Made by a program: the position numbers and the translations under genes
Source of the DNA: Ardenticatenales bacterium
GTDB taxonomy: Bacteria > Chloroflexota > Anaerolineae > Promineifilales > Promineifilaceae
Reading direction: 5' to 3'
NCBI GenBank assembly: GCA_020634515.1
Contig: JACKBL010000008.1
Coordinates: forward strand, 124,001 to 188,000
DNA: 64,000 bases
Notes under the pieces: model-generated
Database searches by the model: none
Told to the model about the DNA's origin: nothing
What the model saw: the letters and a program-made list of their open reading frames with translations, nothing else
Part shown: positions 40,555-49,084 of the stretch, in pieces
Layout of the letters: each line of letters starts with the position of its first letter
Position numbering within the stretch: the stretch's first letter is position 1

Positions 40555-42660
40555 ATGTCAGACCCCAACGCCTACATAGGCCGCGCAATCGGCAAATACA
40601 AGATCATCGAGCTACTAGGGCGTGGCGGCATGGCTGTGGTCTACAAGGCCTATCAGCAGAACCTTGACCGCTACGTGGCGTTGAAGCTGATGCACAGTTT
40701 CCTGGCGGAAGAAGGGGATTTTCTGGAGCGGTTTAAGCGAGAAGCGCGAGCGATGGCCCTGTTGCGGCACCCGCACATCGCCGATGTGTACGATTTCGAC
40801 GTGGTGGATGACACGTACTACATCGTGATGGAGTTTGTCGGCGGCGGTTCCTTGAAAGAGGAGATTGAGCAATTTGAGGCGCGCGGCGAGCGGATGCCCC
40901 TGAGCCGGGCGGTGCGCCTCATGTTGGAGTTGATCGACGCGGTTTCCTACGCCCATGCGCGCGGCATGATTCACCGGGACATCAAGCCCGGCAACATCAT
41001 GCTGCGGCCCGACGGAACCGCTGTCCTCACCGATTTTGGCATCGCCAAGATTTTGGGCGGACCCTCGCATACTATCACGGGGGCTATGGTGGGCACGCCC
41101 GCGTATATGGCTCCGGAGCAGGGGATGGGGCATTTGGGGGACGAGCGCAGCGATCTGTACTCGCTGGGCATTCTTTTCTACCACCTGATCACGGGGCGGC
41201 TGCCGTTTGAATCGACGACACCGTTGGCGGTGGTGATGAAGCACGTGACCGAGCCGCTGCCTCCGCCCATCATGGTAAATCCTGACGTACCTGCCGGCAT
41301 TCAGGAAGTCATCCTGCGTGTTACCGCCAAAGCGCCCGAAGATCGCTACCAAACCGGCTATGAGTTTGCCCACGCGCTGCGCCAGGCCCTGCGCGAAAAT
41401 GGTGGTGACTTGCTGGCGGCCTTGCCCCCCGACTTAATGCGCGATGAACCGCTGGCGATCATGAGTACGATGGCCGCGCAAACCCGCGTCAGCAACACCC
41501 ATCCATCCCCGCCACCCGATTGGGAGGCGCGGCTGGCGACCCTGGAAAGCATCGCGCCGGCGGCTTCCACGCCGCCGCCTCGTGGAGCGGACCGCCACCG
41601 CTGGATCCCCTGGATGTTGTCCGCCGTGCTGCTGCTCATCCTGGCCGCGGCTGCCGGGGCGTATGCCTTTAGCTACTTCCGCCCCGTGCCATCACCGACC
41701 CCAACGGCGGTTGTGGCGGCGGCGACGGCAACGGAGACGCCCGGTCCAACCGAAACGCCGACGGAAGCGGTTCCGACGCCGGATTTTGCCGGCACGGCCG
41801 TCGCCGCCATCGCCCTCACGGAAACGGCCCTGCCCACCAGTACGCCCCTTCCGCCCACCGACACGCCTGTTCCTACGGAGACGCCTACCCTGATGACCAC
41901 GCCCGACCTGACGGCCACGCATATTGCGGGATGCGTTTTTGCCGTCGAGAACGAAGGCTATTACACGTATGACAATCCGGCGGCGCAGTCGGCTCCCACG
42001 GGGTTGCGCTTCCCGCTGCGTTTTGAACTGCATAACGTGGGCACGTGCGCCTGGCCAGTGGGATGGCAGTTAACGGTGCAGGATGGCTCGGCGTTTCGGC
42101 GGGAGGATCCGTTGGTGCTGGAGGAACCGGTGCCGCCATCCGGCAAGACGACGTTGACGGTTTCGCTGCTGGCCCCGCAAAATGCCGGCACATACGACAC
42201 CATCTGGCAGTTGCGCAACGAGACCGGCGAGCCGGTCGGGTCGCCCATACCCGTCTCCTTGCGCATCTATGTCGCCGCTACCGCCACGCCCAACGCGCCG
42301 CCGGCCCCCAGCCTGACGCCCTCGCCCACCATTGAGTCCGTTTCCGATATCGGCTTCACCATCACCTTTGACTGGTGCGAATATGCCGGCGATGAATGGC
42401 GCTGCGAAGTGCGGATCATCCCCTTTGGCGGCATTGGCGAGCCATATACCATCTGGGTGTTCGACGCCGATCAACCCGCCCGCTATTTTGGCGGCAGCCA
42501 GTATCACATCATTCATGCCCGCCGCTGCGCCCAATGGATCCATGAAATCCGCGTGCAAGATGAAGCGGGTTACTATCTCTCGCGCAACATTGCCTTCGAT
42601 CCCGTCACCAATCCTTACGTTGCCCCGCTGTTTCCCGAAGGCCAATGCGTCTCACAATAA
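40555..42660 (+). CDS. Membrane Ser/Thr protein kinase with extracellular NBR1-like Ig domain
   Basis: 701 residues. The kinase domain (about 15-280) has the glycine loop LGRGGMAVVY, Lys44 (VALK), HRDIKPGN at 140-147 and DFG at 160-162, with APE in YMAPEQGMG, so it should be active (PknB-like Hanks type). One membrane helix is at about 351-373, followed by a Thr/Pro-rich linker to 450. Residues about 458-570 match the NBR1 central-domain Ig fold: FELHNVGTCAWPVGWQLTV, then SGKTTLTVSLLAPQNAGTYD and TIWQLRNETGEPVGSPIPVS. A further beta domain fills 590-700. PASTA repeats, usual in such kinases, are absent; the NBR1-like domain may be the ligand sensor (inference). Confidence 0.88.
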   Translation: MSDPNAYIGRAIGKYKIIELLGRGGMAVVYKAYQQNLDRYVALKLMHSFLAEEGDFLERFKREARAMALLRHPHIADVYDFDVVDDTYYIVMEFVGGGSLKEEIEQFEARGERMPLSRAVRLMLELIDAVSYAHARGMIHRDIKPGNIMLRPDGTAVLTDFGIAKILGGPSHTITGAMVGTPAYMAPEQGMGHLGDERSDLYSLGILFYHLITGRLPFESTTPLAVVMKHVTEPLPPPIMVNPDVPAGIQEVILRVTAKAPEDRYQTGYEFAHALRQALRENGGDLLAALPPDLMRDEPLAIMSTMAAQTRVSNTHPSPPPDWEARLATLESIAPAASTPPPRGADRHRWIPWMLSAVLLLILAAAAGAYAFSYFRPVPSPTPTAVVAAATATETPGPTETPTEAVPTPDFAGTAVAAIALTETALPTSTPLPPTDTPVPTETPTLMTTPDLTATHIAGCVFAVENEGYYTYDNPAAQSAPTGLRFPLRFELHNVGTCAWPVGWQLTVQDGSAFRREDPLVLEEPVPPSGKTTLTVSLLAPQNAGTYDTIWQLRNETGEPVGSPIPVSLRIYVAATATPNAPPAPSLTPSPTIESVSDIGFTITFDWCEYAGDEWRCEVRIIPFGGIGEPYTIWVFDADQPARYFGGSQYHIIHARRCAQWIHEIRVQDEAGYYLSRNIAFDPVTNPYVAPLFPEGQCVSQ

Positions 42661-42852
42661 CCAACAACTGTCAACCGTCAACGGCAAGCGGCAAACTATC
42701 AACAACCCGCTTTCAAACGACCACCGTAGCCCGATTTTCCAAATCGGGCGGGCGATTTAGAAAATCGCCCTACATCTTCGCAGAAGTTGACGCGCGGCAC
42801 CTCTACCAACTGTCAACGGCAAGCGGCAAACTATCAATGACCAACTGACCAC
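42661..42852. repeat. A/C-rich mini-repeats flanking an R3 element
   Basis: Between the kinase and the second subtilase, two tracts (42661-42716 and 42808-42852) share CAACTGTCAAC, CGGCAAGCGGCAAACTATCA and related units, and flank the R3 copy at 42726-42780. The repeated CGGCAAGCGGCAAACTATCA is nearly identical in both tracts, so one may be a copy of the other. Confidence 0.6.
42726..42780. repeat. Dispersed repeat family R3, copy b
   Basis: GTAGCCCGATTTTCC and GGGCGATTTAGAAAATCGCC arms, followed by CTACATCTTCGC. Nearly identical to 36790-36843 over the first 50 bases. It lies between the kinase and subtilase genes. Confidence 0.75.
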
Positions 42853-42878
42853 TACCCACTATTCCCCCAGGAGGTATC

Positions 42879-44525
42879 ATGACCAAAAGGCTTCTCTTCG
42901 TATTCGTCCTTGTGGCCGGCCTGACGCTGTTTTTGCGCCAGGAGAGCCAGGCCACCGCCGATCCCATCGTCAGCCAGCGGCCCGAATATGTGCCGGGCGA
43001 GGTGCTGCTCAAGTTCCAGGACGACATCGCCGCGGCGGCGGTGGATACGTTCAACCAGCAATACGGCACGCAGGTGATTCATCGCTACCAGTTTACGGAT
43101 GTGTTTCATTTGCGTTTGCCGGCATCCCTCAACGTAGACCAGGCGCTCATCACCCTCGCCCGCGACGCCCGCGTGCAATATGTCGAACCGAACCGGTACA
43201 ACTATCTGGACACCACCACCGTCATCCCCAACGATGCCCAGTTTACCGACCTGTGGGCCATGAACAACACCGGCCAGACCGGCGGCACGCCCGACGCGGA
43301 CATTGACGCCGTGGAGGCATGGAACATCACCACCGGCAGCAACGACCTCGTCATTGCCGTCCTGGACTCCGGCCTGGACATGAGCCACGAGGACATTGCC
43401 GCCAATTTGTGGACCAATCCGGGTGAAATTGCCGGCAACAACATCGACGATGACAACAACGGCTACGTGGATGACGTGCATGGTTGGGACTTCTCCGGCG
43501 GCGACAACGATCCCTCCCCCGCCGGCGGCGGCTGCCTGGGCCACGGCACGCACACGGCGGGCACGGTGGGCGCGGTCGGCAACAACGGCGTGGGCGTCAC
43601 CGGCGTCAACTGGAACGTGAAGTTGATGCCCCTGAAGGCGTTTGAACCCATCCTCATCATCCTCTGCGCCGCTTCCGACGCCGACCTGATGAACGCCATT
43701 GAGTACCAGACGATGATGGGCGTGCCCATTTCCAACAACAGTTGGGGCGGCAGTTCTCCCAGCCAGGCGATGCAGGCGGCGATTCTGGCCACGCGCTCCG
43801 TTTTTGTGGTAGCTGCCGGCAATTCCGGCAACGATCAGGAAGTCACCCCCTCCTACCCCTCCGCCTATCCACTGGCAAACATCATCTCCGTCGCCGCCAC
43901 CACGGACACGGACGCCCTCGCCGGCTTCTCTGATTACGGCGTCGTCTCCGTGGACCTGGGCGCGCCCGGCGTGGGCATCCGCAGCACCCTGCCCAACAAC
44001 AACTATGGCAACCTCTTTGGCACGTCCATGGCCGCGCCCCACGTGGCCGGCGCGGCGGGCTTGCTCCTGGCGCAGTACCCCGACCTGACGAATAACGAGG
44101 TGAAATGGTGCTTACTTGCCGGCACGGACAACACCGGCCTGCCAGTCGTCACCGGCGGTCGCCTCAACGTCAACAAGGCATTGCAGCGCTGCGGCATGGC
44201 GCAGGCGCTCACCGTGCAGTTGACGCCCGTCAGCCCCACGGAGCTTTCCCCCGGCGACACACTCTCCTTTGACATGCACCTGGCGAACACCACCCAGGCC
44301 TCCGTCAGCGGCAATTTGCGCCTGTACTTCGAGTTCGTCACCGGGCAGACGGCCACCCTGGCTAACGTGAATCTGACCCTGAATGCGGGCCAATCTTTCA
44401 CGCGCAACATTGCCTTCCAACTGCCGCCCACCATCCAACCCGGCACGACCTTCGCCATTTACGCTGCCGCTACCACGCCCACCAGCTTTAGCGAAGAGAA
44501 GATCAATTACACCATCGTGCCCTGA
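42879..44525 (+). CDS. Secreted subtilisin-like serine protease
   Basis: 548 residues. A perfect AGGAGGT lies 5 bases before the ATG. A signal peptide (1-27) is followed by a fervidolysin-type propeptide with VPGEVLLKFQDDIAAAAV (38-55) and the S8 domain with D163 (VLDSG), H222 (GHGTHTAG), N315 (AAGNSG) and S383 (GTSMAAPHVAG). The region GNNIDDDNNGYVDDVHGWDF is the Ca-binding insertion of this subfamily. A C-terminal beta domain of about 120 residues (from LTVQLTPVSPTELSPGD) follows. All catalytic residues are present. It lies downstream of the NBR1-domain kinase but is separated from it by repeats. Confidence 0.93.
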   Translation: MTKRLLFVFVLVAGLTLFLRQESQATADPIVSQRPEYVPGEVLLKFQDDIAAAAVDTFNQQYGTQVIHRYQFTDVFHLRLPASLNVDQALITLARDARVQYVEPNRYNYLDTTTVIPNDAQFTDLWAMNNTGQTGGTPDADIDAVEAWNITTGSNDLVIAVLDSGLDMSHEDIAANLWTNPGEIAGNNIDDDNNGYVDDVHGWDFSGGDNDPSPAGGGCLGHGTHTAGTVGAVGNNGVGVTGVNWNVKLMPLKAFEPILIILCAASDADLMNAIEYQTMMGVPISNNSWGGSSPSQAMQAAILATRSVFVVAAGNSGNDQEVTPSYPSAYPLANIISVAATTDTDALAGFSDYGVVSVDLGAPGVGIRSTLPNNNYGNLFGTSMAAPHVAGAAGLLLAQYPDLTNNEVKWCLLAGTDNTGLPVVTGGRLNVNKALQRCGMAQALTVQLTPVSPTELSPGDTLSFDMHLANTTQASVSGNLRLYFEFVTGQTATLANVNLTLNAGQSFTRNIAFQLPPTIQPGTTFAIYAAATTPTSFSEEKINYTIVP

Positions 44526-44538
44526 TCCCGCTCCCAGA

Positions 44539-44569
44539 GGCGCGACGCAGCGACAAAGCGCGTCGCGCC
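44539..44569. terminator. Hairpin after the second subtilase gene
   Basis: A perfect 10-bp stem, GGCGCGACGC / GCGTCGCGCC, starts 14 bases after the subtilase stop. Only TT follows on the plus strand, so it is a weak intrinsic terminator at best. It also ends just before the first possible start of the next gene. Confidence 0.5.
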
Positions 44570-44587
44570 TTCATGCGCAACTATCTT

Positions 44588-45091
44588 ATGAATCGTGACA
44601 TTGACCGCCCGCTCCTGCGCGTTGAAGCCATCCTCGGCGATTTCTTGCTGCGCGGCAATCTTCTGCCGCTAGGGGAGCTAATGAACTTTCTCAATGACCG
44701 TCGTCGCGGCAACATTGCGTTTGAATCATGCGAGTTGTTCCCCCTGGCCGCGGACCGTCAAGTACGCGGCGTGCGCCAGGAATCGCTGACCGTGGTGCGG
44801 GACAACCTGATCGCCCTGTGCCTGCTGGACGAGGCGCAGATGTCCCATGAACGACTCCTCAAGGCCAGCCGCCCCGTCGTTTTTTACACCGCCTCGTTTG
44901 CCATTCAGGGCCAGCTTCACGTGAACGTAGACGCCCGCGACACCGACCTGCTGGACGACAGCCGCGACTTCTATCCCCTGACGCAGGCAATGCTGTTCCC
45001 GCTGCGCCCCGTCGCCCAGGCCCCTACGGCGCGGGTTCCCCTGCTCCTATTGCAGCGGTCCCGGATACAGGCCTATCACCGCCAACAATGA
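44588..45091 (+). CDS. Protein with two copies of a DUF6812-like domain
   Basis: 167 residues from the ATG at 44588; an ATG at 44573 directly abuts the preceding hairpin and seems less likely, and neither has a ribosome-binding site. The chain shows an internal duplication: VEAILGDFLLRGNLLPLGEL, then MNFLNDRRRGNIAFESCELF and PLA in the first half correspond to TASFAIQGQLHVNVDARDTD, LLDDSRDFYPLTQAMLFPLR in the second. This pattern resembles the small DUF6812-type domain (from memory). No signal or membrane segment. Function unknown. Confidence 0.6.
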   Translation: MNRDIDRPLLRVEAILGDFLLRGNLLPLGELMNFLNDRRRGNIAFESCELFPLAADRQVRGVRQESLTVVRDNLIALCLLDEAQMSHERLLKASRPVVFYTASFAIQGQLHVNVDARDTDLLDDSRDFYPLTQAMLFPLRPVAQAPTARVPLLLLQRSRIQAYHRQQ

Positions 45092-45163
45092 GCTTCCAGG
45101 AAGGTCTTTCCTTCCTGGAAGCTGCATCACTGACCTTCCTGGAAGCGCACAACTTCCAGGAAG
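45092..45163. repeat. Four copies of a CTTCCAGGAAG palindrome
   Basis: GCTTCCAGGAAG-type palindromes occur at about 45092, 45110, 45134 and 45151, in alternating orientation, so several hairpins can form. They fill the gap between the duplicated-domain gene and the flavoprotein gene. One further copy is at 22013-22024 and none elsewhere was noticed. Confidence 0.7.
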
Positions 45164-45184
45164 GTGTTGAACCCGATAAACCAG

Positions 45185-45673
45185 ATGTACGACCGAATCT
45201 ACCTGATCGTCTGCGGCGCGGTGACGGCGTATCGCGTGCCGGATTTGATCGCCGCGCTGCTGCCGCGCACACGCCAGTTGCTCACCTTGCCGACCCCCGG
45301 CTCCGAACGCCTCATCAGCCCACGCGACCTGGCCCGCATCGAAGGGAATCAGGTCATTACCGGCTACTTTGCCGCGGAAATGCTGCCGCGCCCCGCGCCG
45401 GGTCTGGTACTGATTGCCCCCTGCACTTTTAATACGCTGCAGAAACTCGCCGGCGGATTGGCCGACAACCTGCCCCTCTCCCTGACGCAAGAAGCTATCG
45501 GGCGTGGTTGGCCGGTTGTGGTGGCTCCTTCGCTTAATCCGGGGTTGTGGGCGCACCCACAGACGCAGCCCGCGCTGGCGCGCCTGCGCCAATGGGAGGC
45601 GACGCTGGTCCTCCCGGATGCCACGGACGACTATTACCTGGCCCCCGACGCGCGGATTCTGGCGGCTTTGTAG
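45185..45673 (+). CDS. Flavoprotein of the CoaC/UbiX-like (HFCD) family
   Basis: 162 residues from the ATG at 45185 (a GTG at 45164 inside the repeat is rejected). It starts IYLIVCGAVTAYRVPDLIAA, the FMN-binding glycine/Ala-rich loop of homo-oligomeric flavin-containing Cys decarboxylases, and has IAPCTFNTLQKLAGGLADNL near residue 80 (family: APATANT-x-x-K-x-A-x-G-x-A-D-x-L) and VVVAPSLNPGLWAHP near 112 (family: APAMN-x-x-M). The substrate motif PASANT is altered to PCTFNT and the Met of PAMN is Leu, so the decarboxylase activity on phosphopantothenoylcysteine is uncertain. Confidence 0.75.
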   Translation: MYDRIYLIVCGAVTAYRVPDLIAALLPRTRQLLTLPTPGSERLISPRDLARIEGNQVITGYFAAEMLPRPAPGLVLIAPCTFNTLQKLAGGLADNLPLSLTQEAIGRGWPVVVAPSLNPGLWAHPQTQPALARLRQWEATLVLPDATDDYYLAPDARILAAL

Positions 45674-45779
45674 GGGAGAATGCCGGCATTCCATCCACGA
45701 CGCGCACAAATTTGCATTTGCGGAAATTTCGCGCCAAATTCGCCAACTATTGAATTTCGCCCCTGGAGAATGGACCAAT

Positions 45780-46883
45780 CTAGTCGATGTAGAGGGGGGC
45801 CAACTGCCGGCATTTCACCCCCGCCGACAACACATCCGTACTCTCCACAAACTGCTCCACCTTGCCAATGGGCGGCAGCGCCCGCACACGCGCATCCGTA
45901 ATTGTCTCCCGCAGCGCGTCCGCGAACCGCTCCCCGTGGATGACCAGGAACGGGCGGTCATGAAAGGGGGACGCCGCCGTGGGCAGCGGTGGCGTAATGC
46001 CCAGGTCGTTGTGCCGCCGGGCAACAATGGTGTACGCCTGGCACAGATGCCGCTCCCGCTCCCGCCACGTTTGGGCTTGCAAAATTGCCGGCATCACCGC
46101 CCCCAACACCCCCGCCGCCGCCAACCGCGCAAAACCACTGCCAAACCATTTCGCATAGGGCGCGTACTGCTGCTCCTGCAAAAAACAAAGCCGCATCAGG
46201 TCTTGCACCAGGCGCGCGGCAATGATCGCGGAACCGGTTTCGTCCCCGACAATGCCGGCACGCCCCACAAACGCCTCCTCCTGCCCAATCCGCTGCCACT
46301 GCGCCGCCATCAAATACCGCCATACCTCCTCCGGGTAGTACGCCAGGTGCGCTTGCAGGGGAGCCAACTGCCCCAGGCCATCGTGAAAAACGCCCCCCCG
46401 CGCCAGCGAGGCCAGCTTCTGCTCCGGGATCAGCAGCCAATCCAGCAGTGTCGGCGGCAGTGGTAGGTCCGCGCCCGTGTAGTCGCGCAGGAAGTCCGCC
46501 AGCACCATCACGTGCACGCGGTGGCGAATCGGGCCGCCCTCTGCCGCCGCCGCCATCCACACCGTTCCCGCTTCATCCGCGGCAGTCACGAAATGGGTGG
46601 AATAGCCACGAAAAGTGGGGGGCAGCGCGTCCGCCAGCGCCGCATCAATATCCGCCGCCAGCCGCGCCTGGTCTGCCGCTTGCAGGAACAGCGTCACGCG
46701 CGGTCCCCAGTTGTGGTCGGCGGACATGGCCGTATCAAAGCCCAGCACCTCGGACCCCGTGCCAATCAGCCCGGCGGAATGGACGAGGTGGGGAAAAGTT
46801 GTCGCCAGGATGGGACGCACCGCTTCCTTGTAGAAGGCGCGCGCCAGTTCCAGGCCGGGAATGAAGGGGGATGCCGTGGTCAT
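45780..46883 (-). CDS. DUF4037 domain protein (nucleotidyltransferase-like)
   Basis: 367 residues. The N-terminus FIPGLELARAFYKEAVRPIL, LIGTGSEVLGFDTAMSADHN and WGPRVTLFL is the DUF4037 signature; the GSE...D-x-x-M-S-x-D-H-x-W-G pattern resembles the metal-binding site of nucleotidyltransferases. The rest is helical, with WRYLMAAQWQRIGQEEAFVG. No signal peptide. The role is unknown; homologues occur widely in Actinobacteria and Chloroflexi. It lies 21 bases downstream of the GT39-like gene. Confidence 0.82.
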   Translation of the reverse strand: MTTASPFIPGLELARAFYKEAVRPILATTFPHLVHSAGLIGTGSEVLGFDTAMSADHNWGPRVTLFLQAADQARLAADIDAALADALPPTFRGYSTHFVTAADEAGTVWMAAAAEGGPIRHRVHVMVLADFLRDYTGADLPLPPTLLDWLLIPEQKLASLARGGVFHDGLGQLAPLQAHLAYYPEEVWRYLMAAQWQRIGQEEAFVGRAGIVGDETGSAIIAARLVQDLMRLCFLQEQQYAPYAKWFGSGFARLAAAGVLGAVMPAILQAQTWRERERHLCQAYTIVARRHNDLGITPPLPTAASPFHDRPFLVIHGERFADALRETITDARVRALPPIGKVEQFVESTDVLSAGVKCRQLAPLYID

Positions 46884-46904
46884 GTGCGTCTCGCTTTGTC
46901 GGCG

Positions 46905-48953
46905 TTATGGCGTCGTGGCGGATGGGAACTGGGCGATAGTCACCGTCGTCTCCGCGCTATCCACGAGGGGGATGCGCGTCAGGTCGGGCCAGATGTACAA
47001 CCCGGTGCGAATGTCGTAGGGGCCGGGCGGGAGTTCCGATGGCAGTTGCAGGTGGAACCGGGTCACGAGCCGATCCCCCAGTCGCCAGTATTGGGTCTGA
47101 ATGGCCGGGGCGTCGTCTTGCGTTACCAGCGCGCCGCTGCCGTCCAGGAAGTGGTTGAAGAAGTGGTAATGGATGTCCGGCGGGGGCGTTTCCGTGACGA
47201 GCCAGGTGAGGTCAATCTGGATGGTGGCGTTGGCGGCGGGCGCGCCCGTGACCTCGGTCTGCACCAGTTGCAGCCCGTTTTGCCAGGAGGCCAGCGGGGG
47301 GAGAATGCCGGCATTTTCTCCCCCCACGTAATAGAAATGCCAGTCGCCGTTCGTGGCGGGGATGGTGGGCGCGAGCGGCGTGGCCTGCGTGTCCAGCCAG
47401 GCTTGCGCCAGCGGGTCTGGGGCCGTGACGAGGTAGAGGGTACAAGATGCCGGCATCACAAACCCCCGCCCCGTTTCCAACAACCGCGCCCGTCGCGGAT
47501 ACACAAACGCCTCCACCAGCCCCAGCGGCGAACTCTCCGCCGCCCCGCCCGCCGACAAAATCGTCAGGTCACACGTCGGATACCGGGCCAACAGGTCCGA
47601 CGTGACGCTGATCGCCGCCGTCACCTGCGCCGCCGTCTGTGGCGGCCCTATCTCTCCGCGTTGCAGCAGTCGCAGCCCGGTTTGGTTGATCAGGAACTGC
47701 CACGCGGCAATCGCCAGCACAACAGCCAGAACGCCCGCCATCACGCCTTGCCGCGCCATCGTCGGCCAATTCCGCCGCGCCAGCGCCGCCAGCCAATCAT
47801 CCACCATCAAGGCCACCAGCAAGAACGGCGCGGGGAATATGTAGAGGAAGTAGTAGTTTTGCAGATAGACGGTGTGCCGCAGGTAGAACAGCACGGGCAG
47901 CAGCACCCAAAGCAGCAGTCCGCCGCGCGCCAGTTGTCGCGGCGAAAGCGGCTGCCGTCGTCGCGCATCCCAGGCTATCATGCCCGCCGCCCACGCGAGG
48001 CTGGCGACAAACAGCCAGCGCAGCAGTGTGGTGAGGAAAAAGCCATCCGGCAGCGCCGCCGGCCAGACGGATTGCGCGCCCCAGACGGCGGCGCCGTCGG
48101 CCAATTCCAGCACCAGCGCCAGCGATGCGGTGTTGGTCTCCGCCGCCGCGACCGCGCCGGTGACGCCGCTGCGCCCGCCGATAAGGGCGTCGAAAACGGC
48201 CTGTAAGTCGCCAAAGCCCACGGCCTGCTCAAAGCGGAGGAACGGCAGATAGAGGAGCAGGGCCAGCCCCAGGCCCAACAGCAGCGGCCATAGTCGCCCG
48301 CGCCAGGAGGGGGCGGGCCATTGGCGCCAGTAGAGGAGCAGGATGAGGCCGACGGTGGGCAGGAGGACGAGGCCGCTCAGGTGGAGTTGGGTGATGGCCG
48401 CCAGGCAGAGCAGCGCCAGGCTTAACCAGGCGTTACGTGATGGGGGTGGGGCGGATTGTGCCGGCATCGGGCGCAGAAAAAAGAAAAGCGCCAGCAGCAG
48501 CAAAGTGGCAAAAAAAGGGATGGGGTTGGGGTTCCACAGAAAACGGCTGTAATGGACCGCCCACGGATTCACGGCAAAGAGCAGCGCCGCCAGCGCCGCC
48601 ACGCGCCGGCCAAACAACCGCTGGCTGCCCCAGGCCAGCAGCGCCACGCCGCCCAAACTTAGCGCCGCCTGGAACAAGATGGGGCTGCTGAGCAGCGGCC
48701 GCAAGCGCAAAGGCAGCGCCAGCAAATAGACGATGAGGGGAGGATTCATGATGCCGGCGGAGGATTTGTTGGCGGCCAGCGGCAGGGGGCCGCCGTTGAC
48801 AAACCGCATGGCAATGAGGGTGAGGATGGATTGGTCGGGGCCAATTTCGCTGTACGCCAGCGCGGCGAAGCGCAAATAGGCGGCTACCCCCAGCGCGAGG
48901 AGGATTAGCAGTAACCAGCCCCCCCACCGTGGGCGATTCCCGGAGTTTCTCAT
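46905..48953 (-). CDS. GT39-type (ArnT/PMT-like) membrane glycosyltransferase
   Basis: 682 residues with about eleven hydrophobic segments in the first 430 residues. The first outside loop carries YSEIGPDQSILTLIAMRFVN; GT-C enzymes of the PMT_2/ArnT type have an acidic D-E or D-D pair there. The segment AANKSSAGIMNPPLIVYLLA is typical of the ArnT-like G-x-x-N-P-P loop. The C-terminal 250 residues form an extracytoplasmic beta-rich domain. It probably transfers a sugar from a polyprenyl carrier; the acceptor is unknown. Together with the DUF2723 protein at 33373 it suggests surface glycosylation. Confidence 0.78.
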   Translation of the reverse strand: MRNSGNRPRWGGWLLLILLALGVAAYLRFAALAYSEIGPDQSILTLIAMRFVNGGPLPLAANKSSAGIMNPPLIVYLLALPLRLRPLLSSPILFQAALSLGGVALLAWGSQRLFGRRVAALAALLFAVNPWAVHYSRFLWNPNPIPFFATLLLLALFFFLRPMPAQSAPPPSRNAWLSLALLCLAAITQLHLSGLVLLPTVGLILLLYWRQWPAPSWRGRLWPLLLGLGLALLLYLPFLRFEQAVGFGDLQAVFDALIGGRSGVTGAVAAAETNTASLALVLELADGAAVWGAQSVWPAALPDGFFLTTLLRWLFVASLAWAAGMIAWDARRRQPLSPRQLARGGLLLWVLLPVLFYLRHTVYLQNYYFLYIFPAPFLLVALMVDDWLAALARRNWPTMARQGVMAGVLAVVLAIAAWQFLINQTGLRLLQRGEIGPPQTAAQVTAAISVTSDLLARYPTCDLTILSAGGAAESSPLGLVEAFVYPRRARLLETGRGFVMPASCTLYLVTAPDPLAQAWLDTQATPLAPTIPATNGDWHFYYVGGENAGILPPLASWQNGLQLVQTEVTGAPAANATIQIDLTWLVTETPPPDIHYHFFNHFLDGSGALVTQDDAPAIQTQYWRLGDRLVTRFHLQLPSELPPGPYDIRTGLYIWPDLTRIPLVDSAETTVTIAQFPSATTP

Positions 48954-48960
48954 GTAGCTA

Positions 48961-49052
48961 AGTGGCTGTCCGCAATTAAATGAGCGGAAATGTGCGGACA
49001 GCTTGTCAGTAACCGTCCGAAAAAATGTGAAGTTATTTTTGGGCGGTTACTA
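48961..49052 (-). repeat. Two-hairpin intergenic repeat, copy 2
   Basis: Reverse complement of the element at 20361-20452, about 90% identical by eye, with both stems kept. It lies between the GT39-like gene and the M50 peptidase gene. Confidence 0.75.
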
Positions 49053-49084
49053 ATGACCGCCACTCACCGCTTGCCACCCGCCAC

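Noticed and set aside
42852..44042. 396-codon minus-strand ORF over the second subtilase
   Set aside because: The plus-strand product has all subtilase motifs and a perfect ribosome-binding site; the antisense product is Gly/Val-rich with no motif.
45504..48206. Large plus-strand ORFs across the DUF4037 and GT39 genes
   Set aside because: Arg/Pro/His-rich translations without motifs, opposite to recognised families.
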